Source of the DNA: Dryocosmus kuriphilus
Lineage: Eukaryota; Arthropoda; Insecta; Hymenoptera; Cynipidae
Direction: 5' to 3'
NCBI GenBank assembly: GCA_038277395.1
Contig: CM076196.1
Span: 94,866,385-94,930,384 of the forward strand
Length of the DNA stretch: 64,000 bases
In this document: in pieces, positions 11,817 to 22,127 of the stretch
How the letters are laid out: the number at the start of each line of letters is the position of its first letter
How positions within the stretch are numbered: position 1 is the first letter of the stretch
Program-made: the position numbers and the translations under genes
The notes under the pieces: model-generated
Database searches by the model: none
Told to the model about the DNA's origin: nothing
What the model saw: only the letters and a program-made list of their open reading frames with translations

Positions 11817-11852
<36 letters not shown>
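9851..11852 (+). mobile_element. ORF1-only R1-clade LINE, copy 1
   Basis: Inserted in the left-arm copy of a (CAT)n tract; the right arm keeps the tract uninterrupted. It has a GC-rich 5-prime UTR (9851-10273), an ORF1 (10274-11696), a 3-prime UTR of about 120 bp and a 35 bp poly(A) at 11818-11852. The endonuclease/RT ORF2 is missing entirely: ORF1 leads directly into the 3-prime UTR. A second copy at 33137-35435 has the same junction, so the deletion is inherited in the family. Such an element must borrow RT in trans. Confidence 0.85.
10274..11696 (+). pseudogene. LINE ORF1 (Gag-like), one frameshift
   Basis: Starts MAFKEGKRRGSK in a favourable context (aacATGg) and shifts frame once at about 10440-10470; the remainder stays open to 11696. 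The middle is highly charged (Lys/Glu/Arg). The C-terminal half has KYADVLKDIQKKVKPEDHGV and GDVLIEVGAK, typical of R1/TRAS/SART ORF1, then CCHC knuckles beginning CYRCHAIGHVARECT followed by a second Cys-rich knuckle. The product would coat element RNA. The shift may be a lesion, since the second copy is too decayed to compare. About 470 residues, normal for the clade. Confidence 0.8.
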
Positions 11853-11858
<6 letters not shown>

Positions 11859-12119
11859 ATATGATTCTTTGCTGTGCAAGTGTATTTTGCATGTCTTTTT
11901 AAATTATCAAGCCTTGAATAAGGTTTTGAGCAATTTGGACAAGTGGAAGTCATTTTGTCACTGCCGCAACATGAATGACTATTCGTCCATCAGTGCTGAG
12001 TTTATATCCTGAGGAGGAGGAGGAGGAGGAGGAGAAGGAGGACGTGGAGTAGGGTATGATGAGAATGAAGGTTATAAGAAATGGAAGGGTATTAGGAGGA
12101 TATTGAGTCGATGTTAAAC

Positions 12120-12260
12120 AAATGTTGAATCGACGTCACACCAAAGTTCAATAAACGCTAAGTCGGTTCACATCGCTAACATCGGTTCAAGGTTGGCGTA
12201 ACGTTGGTTCAACGTTGGTTCAACGTTGGTTCATCATTACATAGAGTTGATTCAACATTG
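12120..12260. repeat. GTTGGTTCAAC tandem units, left arm
   Basis: Thirteen-base-like units around AACGTTGGTTC repeated about six times. The mirror copies lie at about 13060-13215 as GTTGAACCAAC-type units. Unit number and spacing differ slightly between arms. Confidence 0.7.
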
Positions 12261-12399
12261 CACAAGAATTGATTACATATCTGATTTGTCAAGCCTAACC
12301 ACTTTATATATACTTTATTGACACGGTTCTTCATTACTTTTTTCCACAAGGTATACATCTTGATGCTTCACTTTGAAAAGTTCCTGTTCATAGAATCCG

Positions 12400-12540
12400 C
12401 CAGCGCCCCTTTCCAGATAAAAAAACTGAGGACATTATTTGCCCTTTTCCAGCTAACAAACTTGAGGACAATATTTTCGTCTTTTACAGCTAATAAAACT
12501 GAGGACAATTTTTTTCCCTTTTCCAGCTGATAAAACTGAG
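12400..12540. repeat. 35 bp tandem units beside the palindrome centre, left
   Basis: Four copies of a unit of about 35 bp, CTTTTCCAGCTAATAAAACTGAGGACAATATTT and variants, ending at the centre. The mirror units are at 12784-12905. Purine/pyrimidine asymmetry is strong. The frames seen here are a by-product of the repeat. Confidence 0.75.
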
Positions 12541-12783
12541 CACAATATTTCTCACGAGGAGGAAGGAAAGTTATGAGGAGGGGGAGGAGAATGAGGATAT
12601 AAACATAACGTCTAATCTTGAAACAAAAGACCAGGTCATCTTATTTTATTATGCGGATGGTGCTAGTATGTCTGTAAGAGTTCTATAACTCAGTCTGTAA
12701 AACGAGAGAGTTGTCATACCATTTATCCCTCTTCCACCTCTAAAATATTCCTTGAAATTTCAAAATTATAATTTAATATTTTC
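12541..12783. other. Central spacer of the palindrome
   Basis: About 240 bp that does not pair with itself. The left arm stops pairing just after a CTGATAAAACTGAG motif ending at 12540 and the right arm starts with its complement at 12784. An AATATT a few bases further in may extend the match slightly. The spacer has G/A-rich triplet runs and no coding frame I can support. Confidence 0.7.
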
Positions 12784-12910
12784 CTCAGTTTTATCAGCTG
12801 GAAAAGGAGAAAAATTGTCCTCAGTTTTTTAGCTGGAAAAGGGGAAAAATTGTCCTCAGTTTTGTTAGCTGGAAAAGGGGAAAATATGGTCCTCAGTTTT
12901 GGTAGCTGGA
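12784..12910. repeat. 35 bp tandem units beside the palindrome centre, right
   Basis: Three to four units of CCTCAGTTTTATCAGCTGGA type, complementary to 12400-12540. Confidence 0.75.
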
Positions 12911-13346
12911 AAGGGGCGCTGGCGGATTCTATGAGCAGGAACTTTTCAAAGTGAAGCATGAAGACGTATACCTTGTGGAAAGAAGTAATCAAAAAACGTG
13001 TCAATAAAGTATATGTAAAGTGCTTAGGCTTGATAAATCAGATAGGTAATCAATTTTTGTGCAATGTTGAATAAACTCTGTGCAGTGTTGAACCAACGTT
13101 GAACCGACGTTGAACCAACTTTGAAACATCTTTGAACCAATGTTGAATTAATGTTGGCTTAAAGTTTATTCGAATTTGGTTTGAAGTCGATTCAACATTT
13201 TTTTAACATCGATTCAACGTCCTCCTCATACTCTTCCTACTTCTCGTAACCTTCATCCTCACCATACCCTACTGCTCCTTCTCCTCCTCAGGATATAAAC
13301 TCACCACTGGTGGACGAATAGTCATTCATGTTGCGGCAGTGACAAA

Positions 13347-13856
13347 ATGACTTGCACATGTCCAAATTGCTCAAAAGTTTATCCAAGGATTGATAATTTA
13401 AAAAGACATGCAAAATACTCTTGCACAGCAAAGAATCATGTGTATGGTGATGATGATGATGATGATGATGATTAGAGAGGCTTTCGAAAAATTGCAAAGG
13501 TGTCTGAGGCTATAAGAAAAATTCAAAACAGCAACAAACAGAATAGAAAGACTAATGACGCAATTCATTGAAAGCAGAAAAATTTGAAACCTAATGAGGA
13601 TCGAGATATTCAAGAAGAAGTCGAACCACATTCTCTTCCATTAACGAAACTTGTGGGCAGTTATCAGAAGGTTAAACCTGAATTGAAGTCACAAGAAGAA
13701 TTTGATCAACATGATAATGCAACATTCGTGACAATCAATAATGATGCTGATGATGATGGTAATAATGAAAATATGGATGAGGGTGATAATAATGAAGATG
13801 AGGATGATGGTGATGAAGATGACGCTGAAAGCGACTTTCCTCTGAATATGGAATAG
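13347..13856 (+). pseudogene. C2H2-finger/acidic protein, right-arm copy
   Basis: One reading frame of 170 codons interrupted by TAG (13473-13475) and TGA (about 13569). The N-terminus has one zinc finger, CPNCSKVYPRIDNLKRH followed by YSC, of C2-HC type. Next come an Asp run encoded by (GAT)n, a basic segment (RGFRKIAKV) and a long Asp/Glu/Asn-rich tail. The left-arm copy has GAG where this copy has the TAG, so that stop is a later mutation. A 1 bp change near 13842 also loses the C-terminal part that remains open in the left arm. A pyrimidine-rich tract ending CTCCTCAG (about 13283-13300) upstream looks like a splice acceptor. A DNA-binding role is inferred from the finger. Confidence 0.6.
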
Positions 13857-16200
13857 AGACAAAATTTTCAGTTATTGGGAAGATCCGAAAATTGGTAGAT
13901 CGAATGTGCTCACTTTTATTGGAAGCAGAAATAAGTCGCTTGAAATAATTGCAATCATTACTGAATTAAGAGAGGCTGGCATTATTGAATAACAATATTC
14001 TTATTAATTGATGTAAAAATTTTAACAACTGCTGGTTCAATATTTCTAATAGTTGAATTAACATTTGAATTATTGGATTGAACATTTCCTGTACTTATAA
14101 CTTAAGAATCACATATATAGTAAAATGTTATATGTAGATCTTTAAATTTACTATATTGCAATAAATTAAACAAATCTGGTTTTCAAAATGTGTGTGCATT
14201 CCTTCTTCATTCCGCTCACCTGTATTAATATTAGTTTCTAAATGCAGGAGAGGCTCATCACATACTTTGATGCTTCTAAAATATGATTTATGGTGTATAA
14301 TAATTGAAATCCATATTTCTCCGTAACTCCTTGTTTCAACTACATAATGATCCTCCTCAACCCTCTCCGAAACCACCACCACTACCTGCTACTCTCCTCC
14401 TCATCCCCTTCCTAAAATATTTTAATAGTTGTATGAGTTTAATTTCAGTTTTAATATCACTAAAAGAAATCTTTATACTTCTATGCAAGAAATCAACCAT
14501 TTTGCTAGTTAGCATAGGAATCAATAGTAAAAATCTATTCATTATTCATCCAGTCTGCCTTTTTATCCCTTAACCTTGATTTATTTTAACTAGAGTCTAA
14601 TGCTGATATAAGAAAAATATTTTTTCATTGACAATGATTGATTTTGATATCCTCAAAACTTCACTAATCATGTTATTATTGCAAGGTTTCAGTTAAATGA
14701 AATGGATTTTTAAACTATTACTCTGTTGTGTTAAAGACTATTTCAATGTTTCTTACAGTGGATTATAAAATTTATGTAGCTGATTTATTTGGTAGATTGA
14801 TTGCGGTTACTCGTATCTGAAACAGAAATAACGCAGTGGAAAAATTTCAATTTTAATGTAATAATAGAGGCTGGTGTTATTAAATAAAATTTGTATTAGA
14901 TGATTCTTTAACAGCTTAAAAGCTAGTTTATTATTTCCAATAGTAGAATTAACACATGTAATATATGTGATTGTAAATTTTATCTCGTTAGTAAAAACAG
15001 ATAGAATAGATCCAGCATGGTACTAAGTGTGCAGTGTCTTTCTATTAATCAAAAATATATAGTTCCTTTAATAAGTTAAATTCAATGTGATTTTTAAACA
15101 TTATAAGTACTTGTTTATGATACATAGTTCATCTTACTTTCTTTTAACCGAACTCATTTTGGTTATTATAAAAGAAAAGGTGTAAGAGACTCATTTTAGT
15201 TTTAGAGTTTTCTATAACTGATGCTCTAAGTCTAGTCATCATTGAATGCAAATTTTGAGTATTTTATTCAACTACAACCTCCTCTTCTTCCTTAGTAAAT
15301 ATAAATAAGTTTTGAGAAATTTTATGCATCCGAATTGGGCAACAGAGTTATTTATAGTAAAAAAAAATAAGAAATATTGAATCAGTTATTTAGAGGGAAC
15401 TTTCAAAAGTCAAACATTTCAATATTTATCTGTCGGAAAAAAATAATAAAAGTTGTGAAATAAACCGTTTGTAAATAGGCTAGGATTTGATGCTTCTCAT
15501 AATAGATGGATAAATAATTCAGATTTGTAAAATAGGATCACTCTTCGATTATTACTGACAAGCGCATTACTTAAAACATTTTAAATTTATGTTATAGCAT
15601 TTTAGGGGATATGCTGCAATATTTTTCAAAGAATTTCGTAAAACGTAAGACTTACATTCGTAGGCCTTTGACTTCCTCAACAAATTAAATGTTTATATAT
15701 TCCACAGGTATGCGTCACTCGTCTCCAGTTATCTCTTTGCTTTTTCATTAGCCAACTCCTTAGCGAATTTCTCTTTGATATTTGTTCACAGAAAGCTGAC
15801 GCCTTATTTTGTGTGACACCAAGAGTAGGTTAAACATGCATATTTTGAGCTGTACAATTGCTTTTCTGATTATTTTCTATTTAGCATGGACATGAACCCT
15901 TTTCCCAAGAATCACATTATTAACCTTGCAAGATTTGTGTAAAATTGAGAATTTATTGCTTACATACAGTATTCATGATCTCTCAAATGACTTTATAGCA
16001 TTTTGGGAGATATGATGTAATATTTTGAAAGAGTTTGGAAAAACATAAGTCTTACTTTGATTATTGAACTTACGATTTTTCAAGAATTAAGTAAAATATT
16101 TTTTAGACGACATAACTGCAACCTAAGAAGAACAGAGAGACTTTCTTTATAATTTCTTATGCTAAATGTTCAAATCATAATAGATAAATTAATATTTCAA

Positions 16201-16206
<6 letters not shown>

Positions 16207-16252
<46 letters not shown>
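16207..16252. repeat. AG microsatellite
   Basis: (AG)n, the complement of the left-arm CT tract and a useful landmark for aligning the arms. Confidence 0.9.
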
Positions 16253-16256
<4 letters not shown>

Positions 16257-16599
16257 GTTTAAAGAAGAGCGAATGTAAAAGCTGTTAATAAAATGTATGT
16301 CAACTTTTATCTCAAGCTTCGGAAATTCTGATACATACTATATTACATACTTAACATTAAGAGATAAACGCACTGATTTAAAGTGGTGCTACAAATCATA
16401 AAACCTTCAATAAAATGCATTCTGATATTGCAGTGTTTTATATGACTTGGGATTATTATTATTATTATTTTGGGTGGCTACCTATAGCATTTTCTATATA
16501 TATCGTAAACTAATGTACATACTATTTTTGTTTATTAATATAGCTCCCTCTTTATCTTAAAGTTATAGAAACATGTACATCATAAATACCTCAAGTCGT

Positions 16600-17060
16600 C
16601 AGACAAGTCTAATGTCAGCAACCCACCGTACTTAGTTATTGATTGAATGACATTTTAGCACAGACACGAACATTCATCATCATCACCTGCTTGTAAATGA
16701 CTTTTTTTTTGCAGACATTTAGCGCGGACATGAACCCTCATCATCAGTTGGTTACTGACAAATTTTACAGATATGCAGCGCGGACATGAATCATCACCGA
16801 CTTTCGATTACTGATTAATTTTGCAGACATTTAACCTGGAACAGAACCCTTCCGCCGAACTGTGGTTTTAGAAATATTTAGCTTGGAACAAAAACTTGTC
16901 CCTGGAACTTATATCTCAGCAACCCGCCGCAACTGATTACTGACTGAGTTTCATTTTAGCACGGACACAAACCACCATGTCCTATCAATTGCTGACAATT
17001 TTTACATACACTTTAGCCTAGAATAGAACCCTTCTACCAAACTGTGGTTTTACAATCATT
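16600..17060. repeat. Short-period tandem region, right arm
   Basis: The inverted counterpart of 5640-6100, with the same TTTAGCGCGGACATGAACC-type units. The unit number appears the same in both arms, which suggests the repeats were present before the palindrome formed. Confidence 0.7.
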
Positions 17061-17222
17061 TAGCTTGAAACAGAAGCAGGCTCACGAAGCCTGTAGCTCG
17101 GCACCCCACCTTACTTGGTTGAGTTCAGGCATTTACCAACATCAATTCATTCCTAAATTACTGATTATTGCCTGCAGCTTGACAACCCTCCTTACTTTGA
17201 AAATTTCTTTAGTGCATAAATC

Positions 17223-17435
17223 ATGAAAGTTCTAACGAAATATGGAACAAAATTCATGACCGAGCTGGACAACGAGATGTTGGTATACTTACCGAACAGA
17301 GTAAACAAAATCTTTGAAGATCCAGAATACATGGAAACATTTGAGAAACTGGAAATTGCTGTCCAGAAGAAAAAACTTTCCTTTTACTACTTTGGTGGTA
17401 AATACAACATGTTCGAATTTCAATATGTTGTTTGA
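17223..17435 (+). CDS. Small conserved protein, right-arm copy
   Basis: The 70-codon partner of the 396-608 frame, in mirrored position and also reading outward. It differs at residues 4 (L for Q), 17 (N for I) and 66 (F for I). A pyrimidine tract ending TTTCTTTAG lies just upstream (about 17204-17212), so the frame may be a 3-prime exon rather than a complete gene. The N residue at position 17 gives LDNEM, which agrees better with the distant relative near 62.4 kb, where the aligned position is also N. Length and conserved YxGGxYN motif argue for a real protein. Its function is unknown. Confidence 0.6.
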   Translation: MKVLTKYGTKFMTELDNEMLVYLPNRVNKIFEDPEYMETFEKLEIAVQKKKLSFYYFGGKYNMFEFQYVV

Positions 17436-17825
17436 GTAAATAAATTATACCATTTACTGATACATTCTCTGTGTACTTATTTCTTAATTTTAGTTTATGG
17501 ATAAGTTAAATTCACTTCGCTTTGATTTTCATTATTCGTTTCTCAACGATGTGTATCCAACACATCGATGGGTTGAATTTCTTTCCATAATAACATCGGG
17601 GGACTTTGGAACATCGATGAGTAGAAATTTGCAATATTGTTAACTCTTTTTGCCGTTAAATTACAGGTAAGTATTTTATTAAATTTATCTTTATAATCTA
17701 TGCGTGTCGAAAAATTGCATATGGGTGAAATCGAGCGAAGCTGGGTGTGCGGCATCGTATATGTATGTAAATGAAGAAGTGTGAGTGTCAAATAATCTAT
17801 GCGTGTCGATAAATTGCATCATTAT

Positions 17826-18070
17826 GCGTGTTCCAACAGGCTTGACATATTACGTCATCATGCTTGTCGAAACCTGTCTAGTGATGCCGCGTTGGAGGGG
17901 GAAAGGTCGGGTGGGAGGGGAAGCGGAAGCAGGTGAAAGAAAACGTCATGGCTATCATTATGCGTGTTCCAACAGGCTTATACTTGTCGAAACCTGTCTA
18001 GAGATGCCGTGTCGGAGGGCGAAAGGGCTGATGGGAGAGGAAGCGGAAGCCGGTGAGAGGAAGCCGATGG
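17826..18070. repeat. Two tandem units of about 130 bp
   Basis: CATTATGCGTGTTCCAACAG begins both units (about 17820 and 17956). Each continues through CTTGTCGAAACCTGTCTAG and a G-rich GGAAGCGGAAGC stretch. It abuts the outer end of the right palindrome arm, and the CATTATGCGT motif is also the arm terminus. Confidence 0.75.
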
Positions 18071-18169
18071 CGAGTGAGAGAGATAGAGAGAGAGAGAGAG
18101 AGAATATTCCAATCCATAACCTTAATAGAAATAAGGAATGCATTCTGACTTACGCTACAGGGAAAAGTG

Positions 18170-18460
18170 ATTGATTTTTCTTCAGCATTGTTTTTCAGTA
18201 TCTGATTATTTTGAGATTTTCGAGTTTTGATTCAGGAGTACGGAATTTTACAAGAGGAAAAAGTGATTGCATTTCTTGAGCACAATTGATGTTTTTCAAC
18301 ACCTGATTATTTTGAGATTTTCGAGTTTTGATTCAAGAACTATTAGTCGTATGGAATTTTACAAGGGGCTAAAGTGATTGCATTTCTTGAGCAAAATTTT
18401 TGTTTTTCAATATCTGATTATTTTGAGATTTTAAGTTATTACACCATCTTGCGTAATGCG
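18170..18460. repeat. Three tandem units of about 105 bp
   Basis: Repeated CTGATTATTTTGAGATTTTC and AAAGTGATTGCATTTCTTGA segments. Non-coding. Confidence 0.75.
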
Positions 18461-18759
18461 ACGAGACTCCCCCTTTACCCCTCCGTCCCTTTTCACAACC
18501 ATAATGAGTTCAGTGTTGGAGAGGGGGGGGGGGGGGCACGTTCAAACCTGCATCGCGTGCCTGTCGAAATAAATGGAGATGAATTCTGGCGCCTTTTAAC
18601 TTCTAGGATCAACGACATCAAGATAATAAGTAAGTAAGTAGGCAACCCGTCATGGTGACGTCGTATCCTTTCTAATGAATTAGCTAGCAACAGAACCCTG
18701 CCCCTGTAAGTAGGTAACCCGTCGTGGTGTCACCGAACCCGCCTTGCTATACTACTCGC

Positions 18760-21737
18760 TGGATACGTTATTTACCTCGCGCTACGCGCTCGGTGTTACA
18801 TCCCCTACATTTGTGCGTATGAACCTTTTTAAATTAAAGATTGAACCACAGACCAGTGCAATTTGATAATTTAGAATTTTTTGTTAAAGCTCTTTCGGCT
18901 TTAACAAATACATTCTCTTCACGTGTCTTGCGCTTCGCATTTAAATAAAGTTTCTCCAAAATGTGACGTTTCCTTTCCAGTTTGAGTGGAAATAATTTTG
19001 TTTGTTTCTAGTAACATTTTTCACGATTAAAGCAAATACTATGAGTCCTATCCAAAAATGGTCTGAAGGAAATATGTAAACCTTTTTGAGATGAATAATT
19101 TTTCTCCTGGACAAATATCGCACCTCGCATAGTTTCAACTGAAAATTGAATTAATGACTTTAATAACATTTTTCACGAATAAAAAAAACGATGTGTTACA
19201 AAGAAAGTATAAAGAAAGTTTTTAGATCCCTTTGAAATAAACAACTTCGCTTCTTAACATTTTTTTCGTATCTCGCATAATTCGGTGCGAAAATTGAATT
19301 CTCGATTTTTATTAATAACCTTGTTGACCATTAAAACAAAAAATATGTGTTGTATGAAAAGATAGTACAGAGAAAATTTGTAGATCTTTTTGAGATAAAA
19401 CAACTTTACTTCTTAACATATTTTCGTATGTCCCATAACTTTCTTGAAAAGTGGATTTCTTTATATTTATTAATATATTTCACGAATAACTCAAAAACTA
19501 TGCGCTTTTACAAAAAAAATTATATAAGGAAAATTTGTAGATCTCTCTGAGATGAACAACTTTTTTATTCTAATTTTTTTCGTACCTTGAATATTTTGGC
19601 GTGAAATTCGAATTTTTGATTCCTAGAAAGAATTTATGATGAATAAAACCAGAACCGTTGGTCAAAAACCGCTGGTTAACGAACTAGTCCTTAGCTTCTA
19701 GGCACTAAAGAGGTATGCCAAAGCAAAATCCAATCCGATTAGTCCTTCGAAAGTTGTCGTGCTAAAAGGAAACAACGACAACAACGACAGACACCATCGT
19801 AAAACATGCTTTTTCGGATTTAGGGGGTCGCGAAACGTCGAGATTTCAAAAAATCCGCGAAATCCAGTTTTCGCATAAAACTGCTACATTCTCATTAAGA
19901 TGAGAATGTAAAAATTCACGTTTTGGATATAATTTAATCGACTTGTAAGCATCAGAAACGCGATGAGAATGCACCTGACTAGCGGACGGAAATAAGTTTA
20001 AGAACTTTTTATTAACTTTTTACATCCTAATTTCAATTAGGAGCTATTAGTTTTATGGGAAAACTGACTTTCGCGGATTTCATGAAGTGACGACGCTTCG
20101 TGACCCCCTGATTTCGAAAAAACATGTTTTACGTTGATATCTGTCGACGTTGTTGTCGTTGTCGTCTTTGTCATCGTTGTTGTCGTCTTCGTTGTCGTTG
20201 TTGTCTGTTAGCACGAAAACTTTCGAAGGACTAATCAGATTGAGGTGCGCTTTGGCACATTTATTCAGGGCGTAAAAAGAAAGGGCGATTTCGTTAACCA
20301 GCAGTTTTTGACCAAAGATTCTCGTTCTATCCATCATAAATCCTTTCTGAAAATCAAAAATTCAAATTTCCTGCCAAACTATGCAAGATAAATAAAAATT
20401 ATAATGAACAAAGTTGTTCACTTTAAGAAGATCTACAAATTTTCTATCTATCATTTTTTTGTAAAGACGCATAGTTTTTGAGTTATTCGTGGAATATGAT
20501 AACAAATGTAAAGAAATCGACTTTTTATCAAAACCATGCGAGATACGAAAAATTATTAAGAAGCCAAATTCTTCATCCTGAAAAGGCCTACAAATTTGCT
20601 TAAAACCATTTTTTGATCCAACGCATAGTTTTTGGATGAAACGTATAAAGTTGTTTTAGTCAAGAAGAACATTAGTAAGAAATTAATAAAAAGTTATTAA
20701 AAGTTATTGAAAAATCTGCCTTCTACTCAGGCGCATTCTCGTCATGCTCTTCGGAATTGGCACTCCATTAAAGTAATTCAAAAATGTGAATTTTAAAATT
20801 TTTTTCATAGTTTGGCTGAGAAATGCAATTTTTATTATTGCATTCTCATCTCAATGAGGAGGCATTAGTTTTATGTGAAAAATGACTTTCGCAGATTTTT
20901 CATGAAATCTCGACGTTTCGTGACCCCCTGAATCCGCAAAAACATGTTCTACGTTGATATGTCTGTCGCCAATGTTTTCATTGTTATTGTTTTCTCTGTC
21001 GTTGTTGTATGTGTTGTTGTTGCCTGTTATCACGATAAATTTCGAAAGACTAATCAAATAGATTTGCGCTTTGGCATACTTCTTCAGAGCGTAAAAGAAA
21101 GGACGAGTTCGTTAACCAGCGGTTTTTGACCACTGTTTCTGGTTTTATCCATCATAAATTATATCCAAAAATTAAAAATTCAAATTTTCCGCCAAACTAT
21201 GCAAGATAAGAAAAAAATCATAATTAACAAAGTTGTTCACCTCAAAGTGGTCTACAAATTTGCTTTCCATCATTTTTTTTAAGAGACGCATAGTTTTTTA
21301 GTTATTCTTGAAATATGTTAATAAATACAAAGAAATCCACTTTTCAGTAAAACTATGCGAGATACGAGAAAATATCAACAAGCAGAATTGTTCATCCTGG
21401 AAAGACTTAAAATTTGTTGAAAAATATTTTTTGATCCAACGCATAGTTTATTCATGAAACGTATAATAGTTGGCTTAATCAAAAAAGACACTATTATAAA
21501 GCTAATAAGAATGTTATTAAAAGTTGTTGCAAAATCTGCCCGATACCCAGGCGCATTCTCATCACATTTCTCACGCTTACCAGCCGATTAAAGTATATCA
21601 AAAACGTGAATTTCTGAATTTTTTACATAGTTTGGTTGAAAAATGCAATTTTTACATTCTCATTTCAATGAGGAGGTATTAGTTTTCTGTGAAAACTGAC
21701 TTTCTCGGATTTCATGAAATCTCGAGGTTTCATGACC
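18760..21737. repeat. Composite satellite-like repeat, forward and inverted copies
   Basis: Ordered modules: a GC palindrome (CTCGCGCTACGCGCTCG, 18778-18794); a 130 bp block ending in TGTTAAAGCTCTTTCGGCTT; about four units of 180-190 bp carrying ACTATGCG and GTAGATCTTTTTGAGATGAA motifs (18950-19620); a GGTTAACGAAC block; an (ACAACG)n run (19770-19790); and a GGGGGTCGCGAAACGTCGAG block. From about 20040 the modules reappear inverted, and again at 20880-21730. The same order recurs at 51840-53030. The Asp/Asn-rich frame at 20080-20337 is only the (GTTGTC)n run translated. Element E1 interrupts this repeat. Confidence 0.75.
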
Positions 21738-22106
21738 TGTGATCTGGGAATTTTTCCAGATCTGTTTTTAAAAAGAATTTACTTCTAATCCAAGGAATAA
21801 ATGATTAGGTTAATACTTGGATCAGTTTCATACGTATATTCTTAGTATTAAAGTTACAGAGTCTGAGATATTTCGATGACTGAGCGAGCCAGGAGGTCAG
21901 TCGCTCTTTTAAAGGCTCTCGTTTGTTCATCGATGTCCTTCCGGAATTTTCTATGATGATTTTTTTCAGCTATTGATGATTGCCTCAGTATTACGTTCTC
22001 TCGATTTGCCTTGGACTCACTGACAGATTAACTCAATGTTACATTCTTTTTTTGGGTTGTTTACTTCGGACCTGATTAGATAGCTTTTAACCTTGTACCT
22101 AATAAC
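21738..22106 (-). repeat. E1 3-prime LTR
   Basis: Begins TGTGATCTGGG. Its first 230 bp match 31608-31837. The inner edge is set by the purine tract (minus strand CAAGGGGAGGAG, 22109-22120). Confidence 0.85.
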
Positions 22107-22127
22107 ATCTCCTCCCCTTGGGTTACT

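Larger units (their letters stand above)
8819..11953 (-). pseudogene. C2H2-finger/acidic protein, left-arm copy, split by insertions
   Basis: Same product as 13347-13856 in mirrored orientation. The finger lies at about 11865-11953 (CPNCSKPYSRLDNLKRH). The (GAT)n tract has been split by the LINE at 9851-11852. The middle segment (ERGFRKIAKVYKAI) is at about 9720-9840 and a second insertion occupies 9168-9629. The acidic tail at 8819-9055 continues into YEIETKVLDYWEDPN and LVDRMRSL, which the right-arm copy has lost. Each arm therefore keeps parts that the other lost, as expected if both descend from a once-intact gene. No named family is recognised beyond the zinc finger. Confidence 0.6.
1..12540. 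repeat. Left arm of giant palindrome
   Basis: This segment is the inverted counterpart of 12784-17829. The pairing can be followed from position 1 (it matches the reverse complement of 17781-17829) through the 70-codon frame, the CT/AG microsatellite, the acidic and zinc-finger coding remnants, and the 35 bp tandem units beside the centre. Three insertions found only in this arm lengthen it: 721-5587, 9168-9629 and 9851-11852. Removing them leaves about 5.2 kb, close to the right arm. The match reaches the window edge, so the arm may continue outside. The arms differ by scattered substitutions and small indels (3 of 70 residues in the distal frame). I do not recognise a named family. A foldback-type or very long TIR element is the nearest category. 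Confidence 0.9.
12784..17829. repeat. Right arm of giant palindrome
   Basis: This is the reverse complement of the left arm without its three large insertions, so it is the best available view of the uninterrupted arm. Reading outward from the centre it holds 35 bp tandem units, a region of GTTGAACCAAC-like repeats, a C2H2 finger/acidic frame (13347-13856), a long AT-rich stretch, an AG microsatellite (16207-16252), a 55 bp block also present near 61.25 kb, a short-period tandem region (16600-17060) and the 70-codon frame (17223-17435). The pairing stops near 17829, where a tandemly repeated G-rich sequence begins. No RT, DDE transposase, polymerase or rolling-circle replicase is visible in the arm. 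Confidence 0.9.

Noticed and set aside
1..17829. Palindrome as a sequencing or assembly artefact
   Set aside because: Foldback read artefacts give near-identical arms. Here the arms differ by many substitutions, indels and three arm-specific insertions with target duplications.
20080..20337. Asp/Asn-rich minus-strand frame
   Set aside because: It is a translation of the (GTTGTC)n run of the composite repeat and differs freely in other copies.
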